A stretch of 64,000 nucleotides of DNA from Paenibacillus phytorum. Its GTDB lineage: Bacteria; Bacillota; Bacilli; Paenibacillales; NBRC-103111. The notes below the pieces were generated by a model that had not been told where the DNA came from, made no database searches, and saw only the letters and a list, made by a program, of their open reading frames with translations. The stretch covers positions 62,001 to 126,000 of the forward strand of contig NZ_WHOA01000072.1 of assembly GCF_013141715.1 (NCBI RefSeq). The letters run 5' to 3'. The position numbers and the translations under genes are program-made. This document shows, piece by piece, positions 16,073 to 28,584 of the stretch. Position 1 is the first letter of the stretch, and each line of letters starts with the position of its first letter.

Positions 16073-17137
16073 TTGGACACACATTTACATATAGATCATT
16101 ATGATGACGTTGATACGCGCTATTCTAGACAAGTCCTGTTCTCCCCCATCGGCAAAGACGGACAGCGCAAACTCGGAGGAAGTCGAGTTGCTATCGTAGG
16201 AATGGGTGCTCTAGGCACCGTTCTTGCCAACCATATGGTTCGTGCAGGGGTCGGTTACGTACGACTGATTGATCGTGATTTTGTCGATACTAGCAACTTA
16301 CAACGACAAATGCTCTACGATGAAGAGGATGCAGCTTCCACCACACCCAAAGCGATTGCAGCAGCAAAACGGTTACAACTCGTGAATTCACAGGTAACGA
16401 TTGAGCCTCATGTAACCGATCTGAATTCCTTGAATGCTGAACAGCTGCTAAGTGATGTAGATTTAATTCTAGATGGTACCGATAACTTTTCCGTTCGGTT
16501 CCTGATTAACGATGTAAGTATCAAACTAGGGATTCCTTGGATTTATGGTGGTGCGGTCGCCTCCAGAGGAGTCTCTTTGATGATCATCCCGGGACAAACG
16601 CCATGTCTTCGCTGCCTTTTCACACAAGCACCCGCCGCAGGCACGACTGAAACCTGCGATACCGCTGGCGTTATTGGCGGAATCATTCATGTTGTAGCTT
16701 CCTTTCAAGCAACGGAAGCTCTTAAATTGCTTGTTGGCGCGAACGAACAGCTTAATCTTAAAATGCAGCAATGGGACTTATGGTTCAATCAGAATTCAGC
16801 GATTAGTGTAGCAGGTGCGCTTAAATCAGACTGTCCTGCCTGCGCAATGAAGCAGTACGATTACTTAGAAGTCGGCGTGGAAAGTGACACGATTCAATCC
16901 TTATGCGGTCGTAATTCCGTCCAGATTCATCCGGTAAATGCTTCTGATAAACCGCTTGAATATTGGGAAGAACGATTAAAACCACTGGGTCCGGTAGAGA
17001 AAAACCGCTTCCTTTTGAAGTTCCAAGCAGCCCCGGATCTGCACATGATCATCTTTCCAGATGGCCGCGTTCTCATCCAAGGAACTGAAGATTTAATTCA
17101 GGCTAAAAGTCTTTACAGCCGATATATTGGGATGTAG
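16073..17137 (+). CDS. MoeB/ThiF/HesA family adenylyltransferase
   Basis: The 354-residue protein has an N-terminal E1-like domain: RYSRQVLFSPIG, VAIVGMGALGT (nucleotide-binding loop), DRDFVDTSNLQRQ and DGTDNF, plus a CLRC/CPAC zinc knuckle. About 90 extra residues at the C terminus form a small domain seen in MoeB/ThiF proteins of related bacteria. It should adenylate the Gly-Gly end of the MoaD domain encoded directly upstream, so MoeB is the likeliest role; ThiF is the alternative. The TTG start follows GGAG by about ten bases. No terminator was seen before the next gene. Confidence 0.9.
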   Translation: MDTHLHIDHYDDVDTRYSRQVLFSPIGKDGQRKLGGSRVAIVGMGALGTVLANHMVRAGVGYVRLIDRDFVDTSNLQRQMLYDEEDAASTTPKAIAAAKRLQLVNSQVTIEPHVTDLNSLNAEQLLSDVDLILDGTDNFSVRFLINDVSIKLGIPWIYGGAVASRGVSLMIIPGQTPCLRCLFTQAPAAGTTETCDTAGVIGGIIHVVASFQATEALKLLVGANEQLNLKMQQWDLWFNQNSAISVAGALKSDCPACAMKQYDYLEVGVESDTIQSLCGRNSVQIHPVNASDKPLEYWEERLKPLGPVEKNRFLLKFQAAPDLHMIIFPDGRVLIQGTEDLIQAKSLYSRYIGM

Positions 17138-17182
17138 TATAACTATATACCTACGGATTATAGGACTAGGAGAGGAGCTTCT

Positions 17183-18232
17183 ATGCGTATACATGTGCTT
17201 CAACTTATTGTTGGTGATAAACTTATTTCTGATTCCTACAATATGGTAGGACTTCATTTGCTTTCATCAGGTACTGTCGTAGATGCGGGAGATATCTTGA
17301 TGCTCAATCGCCACAATGTAGAATATGTAGATATACATCCTAGAGGGAATGAAGCCATAAATGTGCTTGAAGAACCTACAGTCCGACAAGCAAATAGCAC
17401 GCAATTACACTCTTTTAACGATGCAATCACCGGTATAAAAGATTTATTTGCTGCCGTCGAAAACGGGGAATCTATTCAAAATGAACTTATAGAATCCGCT
17501 TTCAATCCGATGATAGAGAGCTTTCAGGAGGAGAAAGACGTTGTTTCGCTACTGCTTTCTTTGAACAGCAAAGATGATTATACGTATCAGCACAGTGTGC
17601 AAGTAGGTATGTTATCCTACTATATTGCCAAGTGGATGAATAAAAGTGAGAAAGAAGCCCTTCATATTGGAAAAGCAGGCTATCTACACGATATCGGCAA
17701 AAGCAAAATCCATTCAGACATTCTACATAAACCCGCAAAGTTAACCAACGATGAGTACAATGAAATTCAGAAGCATACAATATACGGTTATGAAATCATC
17801 AAAAAATCCTTAAATGACAATACCCTTGCTCTCGTTGCTCTAGAGCACCATGAACGAATGGATGGTACAGGCTATCCTTTACGCAAAAAGAGTACAGAAA
17901 TCCATTCGTACTCACGAATCATTTCGGTTGCAGACGTCTATAGTGCTATGATCTGCAACCGGGTTTACCAGGAAAAACGTGATCTACTGATCGTTCTGAA
18001 GGAACTACACCGCATGAGTTTTGGCCAGCTTGATCCGAAAATCACGCAAGTATTTATCCGCAACATGATTCCTAATTTTATCGGTAAGAAAGTGTCACTC
18101 AGTGACGGACGCGTCGGTACGATCGTCATGACAAATCCATCTGATTTCTTCCGACCGCTCATTAACATTGATAATCAATTTTTGGATTTATCACAGCTTT
18201 GCGACGTTGAAATAACGAAAATCGCGATTTAA
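17183..18232 (+). CDS. HD-GYP domain protein, probable c-di-GMP phosphodiesterase
   Basis: The 349-residue protein has an N-terminal region of unknown role (1-125), a canonical HD-GYP domain (HSVQVGMLSYYIA, YLHDIGKSKI, HHERMDGTGYPL, SVADVYSAM) and a short C-terminal beta-rich tail. Unlike the protein at 11045-12178 it has the standard DGxGYP signature. AGGAGAGGAG lies just upstream of the ATG. The stop codon abuts the stop of the convergent DUF350 gene with no base between them and no terminator, so the two transcripts must overlap. Confidence 0.92.
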   Translation: MRIHVLQLIVGDKLISDSYNMVGLHLLSSGTVVDAGDILMLNRHNVEYVDIHPRGNEAINVLEEPTVRQANSTQLHSFNDAITGIKDLFAAVENGESIQNELIESAFNPMIESFQEEKDVVSLLLSLNSKDDYTYQHSVQVGMLSYYIAKWMNKSEKEALHIGKAGYLHDIGKSKIHSDILHKPAKLTNDEYNEIQKHTIYGYEIIKKSLNDNTLALVALEHHERMDGTGYPLRKKSTEIHSYSRIISVADVYSAMICNRVYQEKRDLLIVLKELHRMSFGQLDPKITQVFIRNMIPNFIGKKVSLSDGRVGTIVMTNPSDFFRPLINIDNQFLDLSQLCDVEITKIAI

Positions 18233-18622
18233 TTAAATAATAAGACTGCTGACTGCAATTGCGATTCCAATATAAACGGCAGCTAGCAGCGTGCCAACAG
18301 CTACATTCCCTTGCTTTAGTTGATCAGATAGCTTCACTCCAGGTGTAAGCCAATCAAAGATCCAATACGTAGCAACCAAACATACATACCCTACCGCGAA
18401 CCATAAGCTCATATGCCAAATCGAAGAATTCGTATAAGCTGCAATGCCTAATACTATCGCCGTAGCTACAAATTTACCACCCATGGTAATGCCTACGGCT
18501 ACATTGCCGTTGTTTATTTCCTCCATATCGCGGTAGGGCGTCATTAAACTAAACACATACATACCTGCGAATTGCAGCAGGACAATCACAAATAAACTAA
18601 TTACTAGATCCAAAACTATCAT
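18233..18622 (-). CDS. DUF350 membrane protein (YjfL family)
   Basis: This 129-residue protein has four hydrophobic segments in two similar halves, with NNGNVAVGITMGGK and KQGNVAVGTLLAAVY in corresponding places, which is the DUF350 duplication. Start ATG 18622 overlaps the stop of the preceding gene (ATGA), so it is translationally coupled. DUF350 proteins such as YjfL are often encoded beside GspS-like ATP-grasp proteins, as here. The molecular function is unknown. Confidence 0.9.
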   Translation of the reverse strand: MIVLDLVISLFVIVLLQFAGMYVFSLMTPYRDMEEINNGNVAVGITMGGKFVATAIVLGIAAYTNSSIWHMSLWFAVGYVCLVATYWIFDWLTPGVKLSDQLKQGNVAVGTLLAAVYIGIAIAVSSLII

Positions 18623-19266
18623 TCTGCCCACCCCCGAAATTTCGCCATGGATTGATCAAAATTGCTGTAATCATGTACTTCCTCTAGAATAACCTGTACT
18701 TCCTTCTTGTTTTTAAAGCTTACATAGCGTTCCTCTGGGATGGGCTGCTTCACTTTCTGTCCAGTTGGTAGATCAGCTACCGCGAAATAGCGAAATTTGC
18801 CATCCTGCTCCGTTTTGTAAACCCCTACTAATTTCACATCCGTCTTAATTTCTATTTTTAACTCCCCTACATCTTTTTCAGCTTCTTCTTTCGTTTTAAA
18901 TGTCTTAATTGGCTTCCATTGCGAAAGTGTCACATCGTTCTTCCCTTGATCATCCGTTTTCATTGTTGCTTGCATATAGCTCAGTACCCACACTTGGTCC
19001 CCTGTAGCAAAATTCTGATCGTTCGAAATCCGTTCATTATTCGGCAGCAGGACCATATCCCCATCCAATAAATCCCCTACTTTCGCCTGCTGTACTTGAT
19101 AATCCCACGGTACTTCACCACTCCTATCGCTTGTGCTTGCTGGACTTCCCATCGTCGCCTTACTCAGGACAGCTGGCTTCTTATGAAAAGCACTGCTAAT
19201 GCCCCAAATGATTAGGATGCATACAACGAGGCCCGCGGCCAATAGCCAAAATCGTCCTTGTTTCAA
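18619..19266 (-). CDS. Membrane-anchored protein of unknown function
   Basis: I do not recognise a family. The 215-residue product has one N-terminal membrane segment (FWLLAAGLVVCILIIWGISSAF, residues about 5-26) and a large extracytoplasmic part with WDYQVQQAKVGDLLDGDMVLLPNNERIS and a repeated Lys-rich, beta-type pattern. TTG 19266 is chosen because TAGGAGTG lies eight bases before it and its last two bases overlap the TGA of the GspS-like gene; the longer reading overlaps that gene by 80 bases. It sits between the GspS-like and DUF350 genes, with overlaps on both sides. Confidence 0.75.
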   Translation of the reverse strand: MKQGRFWLLAAGLVVCILIIWGISSAFHKKPAVLSKATMGSPASTSDRSGEVPWDYQVQQAKVGDLLDGDMVLLPNNERISNDQNFATGDQVWVLSYMQATMKTDDQGKNDVTLSQWKPIKTFKTKEEAEKDVGELKIEIKTDVKLVGVYKTEQDGKFRYFAVADLPTGQKVKQPIPEERYVSFKNKKEVQVILEEVHDYSNFDQSMAKFRGWAE

Positions 19267-20459
19267 GGTGTTTTCACTCCTATCGCTACAAATTGACTCG
19301 CATTCCCTGTAATTATCCCACCTGCTCTCCCTAATAGCCCGCACGGTGTTCCATTAAGGACAAAGAGACCTGTTAATAAATGTTTATTTCCATGAGCAAA
19401 AGATAGCTCGGGCAAATCAGCTCGCTGCTGATAAACACGCTTGAAAAACACACTCGTGTCAAAGCCAACTTCATCTTTGACCTCTAATTCACCCTGCGAG
19501 TTATACAACTCAACCGAGCCGCCTTCTCTACCGAACATGGATTTGGACACGTAATCACCTGTAAGATCCGGCGTCATATAAGTAGGCAGCATATAGGTCC
19601 TTATTGCCTCATGCTCATCTGAGGTGAACAATTTTGCTCCTTTCTTATGCAAGCCCCATATGATGGCTTGCAAGCCTTTTGACTGCAAGATGACCGCATG
19701 TAATGGATTGAAAAGTTGTATGAATTGTTCTTCAATCGCATAAGAGAAGGCCTCTCCTCCATCATCAATGCCCATCCATTCCTTCGGATATAGCGCAAAC
19801 ATTTTGCTGATAATTTGGTTCTCTCCGACCTTAACGGCGCCTTCGTCAATCCATAAATCTAAACAATCGACACAGGTCACCCTTCTCCCGCTATGCGCTA
19901 CAAGAGCATCTATGGTTCCTGTATCTTCAATATGCTTTCCATATGCGATGCAGGCAGCAAAGTCAGGCGCTTCGATCTCCCACGCTGAGCGTATTAGTTC
20001 TTTCATCGCACGGTTCGGTGATTCTATTCCCATTTGATCACATAACCAGGGTGTAGCGATTGCTGCTTCTACATAGCCTGTAGGTGTATCTGCATTCAGC
20101 TCTAAAAGCTTAATTTCTCCTTGCTGATCCACGGTAAAATCAAATCTGGCATATCGACTAATCAAGCCCGCGGCACCCGGTTCGAGCCGGTCTAACCCAT
20201 CCCACAGCACTTCAGGAATAGACAAGAGCTCATATAACTCCCTTTTCCCTTTCACATAACGAACCGTCTTATCAAACACGCGCCACAAAGCGCCAGCCGC
20301 CTGGATAAGTTCTTCATATGCATGCCGCTCCATGACCACAAGTTGGTCAATCCAATACGCTTCCTCTTCCATATCTGCCCATGTAAATCCAAGGCTCGCC
20401 AGCTGCAGCACCCTATGATCTCTGTCGGCAGAAGGCGTCCCTATGACTTCATATATCAC
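19263..20459 (-). CDS. Glutathionylspermidine-synthase-like ATP-grasp protein
   Basis: The 398-residue protein matches the preATP-grasp/ATP-grasp fold of GspS-type C-N ligases (relatives YgiC and YjfC): ELNADTPTGYVEA, SKSMFGREGGSVEL and a C-terminal GLLGRAGGIITGNASQFVAIG. True glutathionylspermidine is not expected in this organism group, so it probably joins another amine to a peptide or amino acid. Its ribosome site GGAGG is formed by the last codons of the upstream gene (GGAGGTTAA). The gene order with DUF350 resembles enterobacterial yjfL-yjfM-yjfC. Confidence 0.88.
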   Translation of the reverse strand: MIYEVIGTPSADRDHRVLQLASLGFTWADMEEEAYWIDQLVVMERHAYEELIQAAGALWRVFDKTVRYVKGKRELYELLSIPEVLWDGLDRLEPGAAGLISRYARFDFTVDQQGEIKLLELNADTPTGYVEAAIATPWLCDQMGIESPNRAMKELIRSAWEIEAPDFAACIAYGKHIEDTGTIDALVAHSGRRVTCVDCLDLWIDEGAVKVGENQIISKMFALYPKEWMGIDDGGEAFSYAIEEQFIQLFNPLHAVILQSKGLQAIIWGLHKKGAKLFTSDEHEAIRTYMLPTYMTPDLTGDYVSKSMFGREGGSVELYNSQGELEVKDEVGFDTSVFFKRVYQQRADLPELSFAHGNKHLLTGLFVLNGTPCGLLGRAGGIITGNASQFVAIGVKTP

Positions 20460-20464
20460 AGAAA

Positions 20465-21127
20465 TTAACCTCCTGAACTGGAGCTTGACGAAGAGCTGAA
20501 ACCACTTGATTTACCGCCAATACTACCGGAAGAGGTTGAGGTCGATTTGGAGCTTGATGTTGTTCCGCCGCTCGTACTGTTTGACGATGACTTATTTGTT
20601 GTAAACGAGCCGGTTCCACTCGAGGTTGTTGGTGTCTTCGTAGTGGATCGGTTCGAAAACGAACTAGGTTGATAGGTTTTCGTCACATATGGTGTATTGG
20701 AACGATAATGATAGGAACGGTGATTGCTTCCCCAACTACTCGATGAGTAAGGACTTACCGTATTAAAAATCAAATGGTACAGTAATAGATCATCCCACCC
20801 AAAACCACCACCACCGGTTACCTGGTTCACAATGATGGGTGTCGTACTTCCTCCAATGCCCGTTGAGCTCCCCCCTGCTGCAGGTGTTGGAGACGGAGAA
20901 GGCGATGTCGTTTTATTATCCGATAGCACGGGCACAGGCAAGCTCCAGTCAACTGAAGGGTCGTAATAAGCTTTGACGTCTTCTGAAGACCATTCAACCA
21001 GCTTAGATGATCCAGCACCAGCAGCACTCGGATTAGGAGACTCTACAGCATGCGCAGATAGCAGCAGCATTTGACTAACTAGCATGATGCCTATAGAGGT
21101 TGAAAGCACTTTGAGCGGTCGTTTCAC
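20465..21127 (-). CDS. Secreted Ser/Thr/Gly-rich low-complexity protein
   Basis: The 220-residue product has a signal peptide (MKRPLKVLSTSIGIMLVSQMLL to AHA), a Pro-Ser rich stretch (TTSPSPSPTPAAGG), a short ordered motif GGGGFGWDDLLLYHLIFNTV and a C-terminal half of almost pure Ser, Thr, Gly and Lys ending in SSSSSSSSGG. No catalytic motif is visible. By position it corresponds to the YjfM/YgiB-type partner of GspS-like operons, but the resemblance is only in general character. GTG start overlaps the previous stop (GTGA) and its stop lies within the GspS ribosome site. Confidence 0.78.
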   Translation of the reverse strand: MKRPLKVLSTSIGIMLVSQMLLLSAHAVESPNPSAAGAGSSKLVEWSSEDVKAYYDPSVDWSLPVPVLSDNKTTSPSPSPTPAAGGSSTGIGGSTTPIIVNQVTGGGGFGWDDLLLYHLIFNTVSPYSSSSWGSNHRSYHYRSNTPYVTKTYQPSSFSNRSTTKTPTTSSGTGSFTTNKSSSNSTSGGTTSSSKSTSTSSGSIGGKSSGFSSSSSSSSGG

Positions 21128-21345
21128 TGCCTGTTCCCTCCCCCTCCAGAGCTTACCGTAACTAGCAGAAGCTCAAAAACATTAAGATCTAAGTTCAATC
21201 TTCCTTCAATCATTTCATATTCCTTACCGCCAATAAGAACAAAGTTAGCTACATTTAAGGCCTGTATGAGCTTTTCATCCCATGGACGTTCACTAATTTT
21301 TTGCAGTTGTCCGTCCACTAATTTTTCGAAGAGTGCAATATTCAT
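21124..21345 (-). CDS. Small protein of unknown function, first gene of the GspS-like operon
   Basis: The 73-residue product starts MNIALFEKLVDGQLQKI and ends VTVSSGGGGNRQ; it has no signal peptide and I recognise no domain. ATG 21345 is chosen because GGAGGAAG lies about nine bases upstream; the longer reading to 21411 has no ribosome site. A 4-base overlap (GTGA) couples it to the secreted protein. As it is the first gene of a tightly packed five-gene operon it is likely a real component. Confidence 0.72.
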   Translation of the reverse strand: MNIALFEKLVDGQLQKISERPWDEKLIQALNVANFVLIGGKEYEMIEGRLNLDLNVFELLLVTVSSGGGGNRQ

Positions 21346-21420
21346 CGATTCATCTTCCTCCATCCAAATCTTTATACTAGATAAAACGCGCGAACAGACC
21401 ATTTGTTTCAATTTAGTGAA

Positions 21421-21455
21421 AATAAATAAAGCCTATCCCTAAGGATAGACTTTAT
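21421..21455 (-). terminator. Terminator of the NlpC/P60 lipoprotein gene
   Basis: A 12-base-pair stem with one mismatch (21426-21438 with 21443-21455) is followed on the minus strand by TTTATTTATTTT. It lies just past the stop of the gene ending at 21460. Confidence 0.83.
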
Positions 21456-21459
21456 TGGA

Positions 21460-22563
21460 TTAATATGCGATACGCTTTGCTCGTAGAAATGTTGATTTCC
21501 AATACGGTTTATTGATATTAATGATTTGAACACCATCCTTTGGTTTAGGTGAAGCATTTAGCATTTGCATGTTGCCTATATAAATACCTACGTGTCCAAC
21601 TGTTTTATTGGTTTTGAATCGACCTGGTACATAGAAAAACAACAAATCACCTTTGCGCAAGGATTTTCGGCTAACCAATTGTCCTTGCGTCGCTTGTTGA
21701 CGAGCAAGCCTCGGTAGCTTTATTCCATATTTTCCATAGACATATTGGGTAAACGTCGAGCAATCAAATTTTCCTGTCTGCGGATAAGGTCCTGAACCGA
21801 ATAGATATTTCACACCTAAATATTGCTTGCCTTTGTTAATCATTGCATTAATATCAATGTTCTTAAGAACTGGAATTACTTCTTCCTGATTAGTGGATGC
21901 CCACACCTCAAGGTCACCCTCATCTTGTGGCATAGATGCCGGGTTAGCTCCCGTACCTTCACCTTTGAAAGGATCCGTTGGATCATCGCCGAATTCAAGC
22001 TCCGCTGTGTTACCGCGGGGGTCATTGTCATCTTCACGCTCAATTGGAGCAACCGGAGCTGCATGAATCAACAATTGGCCATTCTGTACTTCATATGACA
22101 TATCTTCTTGAAACAAATCTGGCAAAGCGGAGACTGGCAAGTAAGCCGAATCACCTTCCTTGATAAAGGGTTGGCTAACTCGGATTTCTGCACCATCCTT
22201 CATGGCTTTCGTCGAATTCATCGTCACTTCGAAGTTTGCGTCATTATCGCCAATTAACAGCTTCTGATTTCCTGCTTCCCAGCTTGACTGGAACTTTAGG
22301 GTTTGGATAAGTTCACGTGCAGCTACATAATTTACATTGTTAATCACTTTAATGGGTACAACAGCGTCATCATTACCTAATTTCGTTCCTTGTCCTGCTT
22401 GTGACAAACTTTGAGACTGCATATTGCCTGTACCTGACTGTGCGGTAGGATTCTGCGTTGGTGCTGCATTATTGGGGCTGACATTACCCCTCCCACAAGC
22501 GGTTGTAGTTGCCATCATGACTACTATGCTACCAATTGCTGCTACTTTCAGCTTTTTCCACAT
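21460..22563 (-). CDS. NlpC/P60 endopeptidase lipoprotein with copper amine oxidase-like N-domain
   Basis: The 367-residue precursor has a lipobox (MMATTTAC, lipidated Cys near residue 23), a Gln/Asn-rich linker, a copper-amine-oxidase-N-like substrate or wall-binding domain (about 68-170; VPIKVINNVNYVAARELIQ, AYLPVSAL), an acidic linker and a C-terminal NlpC/P60 domain. The catalytic residues are intact: Cys in KFDCSTFTQY and His in VGHVGIYIGN. It should cleave D-Glu to diaminopimelate bonds in peptidoglycan at the outer face of the membrane. Monocistronic, with a terminator downstream. Confidence 0.92.
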   Translation of the reverse strand: MWKKLKVAAIGSIVVMMATTTACGRGNVSPNNAAPTQNPTAQSGTGNMQSQSLSQAGQGTKLGNDDAVVPIKVINNVNYVAARELIQTLKFQSSWEAGNQKLLIGDNDANFEVTMNSTKAMKDGAEIRVSQPFIKEGDSAYLPVSALPDLFQEDMSYEVQNGQLLIHAAPVAPIEREDDNDPRGNTAELEFGDDPTDPFKGEGTGANPASMPQDEGDLEVWASTNQEEVIPVLKNIDINAMINKGKQYLGVKYLFGSGPYPQTGKFDCSTFTQYVYGKYGIKLPRLARQQATQGQLVSRKSLRKGDLLFFYVPGRFKTNKTVGHVGIYIGNMQMLNASPKPKDGVQIININKPYWKSTFLRAKRIAY

Positions 22564-22727
22564 CGCTTCTATTCTCCTTTAGGGACACATAATTATCCTC
22601 TATAGAGTGAAACAAGTGGCTTACAAATATGCATAAAAGGCCAAATGAACGGCTTGGATCATCTTGGAAGAAGGTAATCCCATTCTATTTGTCGAATATT
22701 GGAATATATTGAAAAGGAGTGATCGAA

Positions 22728-23156
22728 ATGGCAGGTTTTTTGAATGGACTTTTAGGCAATTTTTCAGAGGTTTCCGTAGATGAGCTCACAAAACAGTATG
22801 GCATCTATCTCATGCCCAGCGAAAAGGTGACAACAGGCTTTAAGTTAGTCAGAGATTCATTTATCGTAACAGATGAAAGAATTATTCTTATTGATCATCA
22901 AGGTGTTACTGGCAAAAAAACAAGGATCGCTTCCATTGATCTTGACTCTATCTATGATGTCACGATGGAAACAGGCGGCACAGGCTTCGATGATAGTGAA
23001 TTAACGATCCATTACATTACATCTCCTTATTACAAAGCCAACAATGCTGTCACGATTTCCTATAAATTTGAGTTCGGTAAAAAATTCAACCTCCAACCTT
23101 TCTATGTTGCCATTCTGACTCTAGCAACACAGAATCGTAAACGTATTAACGCTTAA
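22728..23156 (+). CDS. Bacterial PH-domain protein
   Basis: The 142-residue protein starts MAGFLNGLLGNFSEVS and consists of one pleckstrin-homology-like bPH domain: VTTGFKLVRDSFIVTDERIILIDHQGVTGKKT is the diagnostic strand pair. It lacks a membrane segment. Role unknown; related proteins are stress-associated or structural. ATG 22728 follows AAGGAG by eight bases. It is alone on the plus strand and converges on sufB across a shared terminator. Confidence 0.85.
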   Translation: MAGFLNGLLGNFSEVSVDELTKQYGIYLMPSEKVTTGFKLVRDSFIVTDERIILIDHQGVTGKKTRIASIDLDSIYDVTMETGGTGFDDSELTIHYITSPYYKANNAVTISYKFEFGKKFNLQPFYVAILTLATQNRKRINA

Positions 23157-23193
23157 TTAGAGAGACTTCTTTGCTAGATCAAAAATTTACTAA

Positions 23194-23228
23194 AAAAAGC
23201 GTGCCCGAGAAACTCGGGCACGCTTTTC
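23194..23228. terminator. Bidirectional terminator, PH-domain gene and sufB
   Basis: A perfect 12-base-pair GC-rich stem (23198-23209 with 23213-23224) with a three-base loop has A residues on the left and T residues on the right, so it works in both directions. Confidence 0.95.
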
Positions 23229-23242
23229 GTTGTACATATCGA

Positions 23243-24640
23243 TTAACCGATGGAACCTTCCATCTCAAATTTAATGAGACGATTCATTTCTACGGCATAT
23301 TCCATTGGAAGTTCTTTCGTGAACGGCTCGATGAAGCCCATAACGATCATTTGCGTCGCTTCAGCCTCAGTAAGACCGCGGCTCATGAGGTAGAACAATT
23401 GGTCCTCAGATACCTTGGATACTGTTGCTTCATGCTCAAGCGTAATGTTGTCGTTCATGATTTCGTTATAAGGAATCGTATCTGACGTTGACTCGTTATC
23501 GAGAATCAAGGTATCACATTTGATGTTCGCTTTGGAACCTTGGGAGTTGCGTCCGAAGGAAGCCAGACCACGGTATGTTACTTTACCACCGTGCTTGGAG
23601 ATCGATTTGGATACGATCGTTGAAGTTGTGTCAGGCGCCAGATGCGTCATTTTCGCGCCAGCATCTTGGTGCTGCCCTTTTCCAGCTACAGCGATAGAAA
23701 GAACCATCCCTTTAGCGCCGCGGCCTTTCAGCACAACAGCTGGGTACTTCATAGTCAGCTTGGAACCAATGTTACCATCGACCCATTCCATTGTAGCGCC
23801 TTCTTCTGCAACCGCACGTTTAGTAACGAGGTTGTAGATGTTCGGTGCCCAGTTTTGAATCGTTGTGTAACGTGCACGGGAGTTTTTGAGACATACGATT
23901 TCAACTACCGCGCTATGAAGGGAGTTTGTGCTGTAAATAGGAGCTGTACAGCCCTCTACGTAGTGCACGAAGCTTTCCTCATCGGTAATGATCAATGTAC
24001 GCTCGAATTGCCCCATGTTCTCGGAGTTAATACGGAAGTACGCTTGTAAAGGAACTTCACATTTTACGCCTTTAGGCACATAGATGAAAGAACCACCGGA
24101 CCATACCGCACTATTCAACGCAGCGAATTTATTATCGGTCGGCGGAATAATAGTTCCGAAATATTGTCTGAACAGCTCTGGGTATTCACGAAGAGCCGTA
24201 TCCGTATCTGTAAAGATAACGCCTTGGTCTTCTAGTTCCTTTTGCATGCTGTGGTAAACAACTTCAGATTCATACTGAGCCGATACGCCAGCTAAGAATT
24301 TTTGTTCCGCTTCAGGAATACCGAGTTTGTCGAATGTTTCTTTAATTTCTGTAGGAACTTCTTCCCACGTTTTGCCTTGCTTCTCGGACGGTCGTACATA
24401 GTACTGGATATCATCGAAATCCAGATCATCCATGTTTCCGCCCCAACGTGGCATTGGCATTTTGAAAAATTGCTCCAGTGATTTCAAACGAAACTCTAGC
24501 ATCCACTCAGGTTCGCCTTTAATTCTGGAGATTTCTTCAACGATTTCACGAGTTAAGCCTTTACCCGATTGAAAAATCGATTTGTGCTCATCTCTAAAAC
24601 CATATTTATAATCCTCGAGATCTGGCATTTGTTTAGCCAT
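23243..24640 (-). CDS. sufB: Fe-S cluster scaffold protein SufB
   Basis: The 465-residue product is full-length SufB, part of the SufBCD complex that builds Fe-S clusters. Diagnostic stretches are [49 protein letters not shown] (the conserved Cys), [19 protein letters not shown] and [18 protein letters not shown] 24640 follows AAGGAGG by eight bases; the longer reading from 24673 has no support. It is the last gene of sufCDSUB and ends at the bidirectional terminator. Confidence 0.97.
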   Translation of the reverse strand: MAKQMPDLEDYKYGFRDEHKSIFQSGKGLTREIVEEISRIKGEPEWMLEFRLKSLEQFFKMPMPRWGGNMDDLDFDDIQYYVRPSEKQGKTWEEVPTEIKETFDKLGIPEAEQKFLAGVSAQYESEVVYHSMQKELEDQGVIFTDTDTALREYPELFRQYFGTIIPPTDNKFAALNSAVWSGGSFIYVPKGVKCEVPLQAYFRINSENMGQFERTLIITDEESFVHYVEGCTAPIYSTNSLHSAVVEIVCLKNSRARYTTIQNWAPNIYNLVTKRAVAEEGATMEWVDGNIGSKLTMKYPAVVLKGRGAKGMVLSIAVAGKGQHQDAGAKMTHLAPDTTSTIVSKSISKHGGKVTYRGLASFGRNSQGSKANIKCDTLILDNESTSDTIPYNEIMNDNITLEHEATVSKVSEDQLFYLMSRGLTEAEATQMIVMGFIEPFTKELPMEYAVEMNRLIKFEMEGSIG

Positions 24641-24706
24641 GGTAGTTTCCTCCTTAGAATTTTTGTGCAGCAAAAACAGCTTTCTAATCTATGCATCGCT
24701 TTTGCG

Positions 24707-27646
<2,940 letters not shown>

Positions 27647-27699
27647 GGTATTCCTCCTAATATATGGACCTTGGGTCGTAGACCAAAGTCTCTCCTCCT

Positions 27700-28530
27700 T
27701 TAGTACTTCGGTCCAGGCGTGTTCATTGGAACTTTGAATTCTTCCGTATCTTGACCAACCGTTTCATCCACGATACCGAGTTCTTCTTTGATCCAATCGT
27801 AACCTTCTGCTTCCAGACGCTCTGCAAGCTCAGGACCACCGGATTTCACGATACGACCTTGCATCATAACATGTACAAAATCAGGTTTAACGTAGTTCAG
27901 CAAACGTTGGTAATGCGTAATGATCAAGAAGCCGCGATCTTCGCTGCGCATAGCATTAACACCTTCAGCTACGATACGCAATGCATCGATGTCTAGACCG
28001 GAGTCAATTTCGTCCAAAATAACGAATTTAGGCTCAAGCAAAAGCATTTGAAGAATTTCGTTACGTTTCTTCTCACCACCGGAGAAGCCTTCGTTCAGGT
28101 AACGGTGCATGAACTCTGGGTTCATTTCTAGCTGCTTCATCTTCGCTTCCATTTGGCGAATGAACTTGATCAACGAGATTTCATTGCCCTCACCGCGGCG
28201 AACATTCATTGCACTGCGCAAGAAGTCAGCGTTCGTTACGCCAGTGATTTCGCTTGGATATTGCATAGCTAAGAACAAACCAGCGCGTGCTCTCTCGTCA
28301 ACAGCCATTTCGAGAACATCTTCACCGTCTAATGTTACAGAACCCTCAGTTACTTCATATTTCGGGTGACCCATCAGAGCAGAAGCCAATGTACTTTTAC
28401 CTGTACCATTTGGTCCCATGATGGCATGAATTTCGCCGCCTTTGATTTCCAGGCTAAGACCCTTCAAAATTTCCTTTCCTTCGACGTTCGCTTTTAGACC
28501 GTCTATTGTAAATGTTGATGAATTCGCCAT
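27700..28530 (-). CDS. sufC: Fe-S assembly ATPase SufC
   Basis: The 276-residue protein is the ABC-type ATPase of the SUF system: Walker [10 protein letters not shown], signature [14 protein letters not shown], Walker [13 protein letters not shown] and the H-loop in IITHYQRLL. It is about 15 residues longer than usual, with a tail ending [12 protein letters not shown]. It is the first gene of the operon; GGAGG lies eight bases before the ATG and the promoter with a Fur-like box is 60-120 bases upstream. Confidence 0.97.
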   Translation of the reverse strand: MANSSTFTIDGLKANVEGKEILKGLSLEIKGGEIHAIMGPNGTGKSTLASALMGHPKYEVTEGSVTLDGEDVLEMAVDERARAGLFLAMQYPSEITGVTNADFLRSAMNVRRGEGNEISLIKFIRQMEAKMKQLEMNPEFMHRYLNEGFSGGEKKRNEILQMLLLEPKFVILDEIDSGLDIDALRIVAEGVNAMRSEDRGFLIITHYQRLLNYVKPDFVHVMMQGRIVKSGGPELAERLEAEGYDWIKEELGIVDETVGQDTEEFKVPMNTPGPKY

Positions 28531-28584
28531 TTCTTAAGCCTCCATAATGTGTTTGAATGTACAAGATAAACGACAACCATTTCA

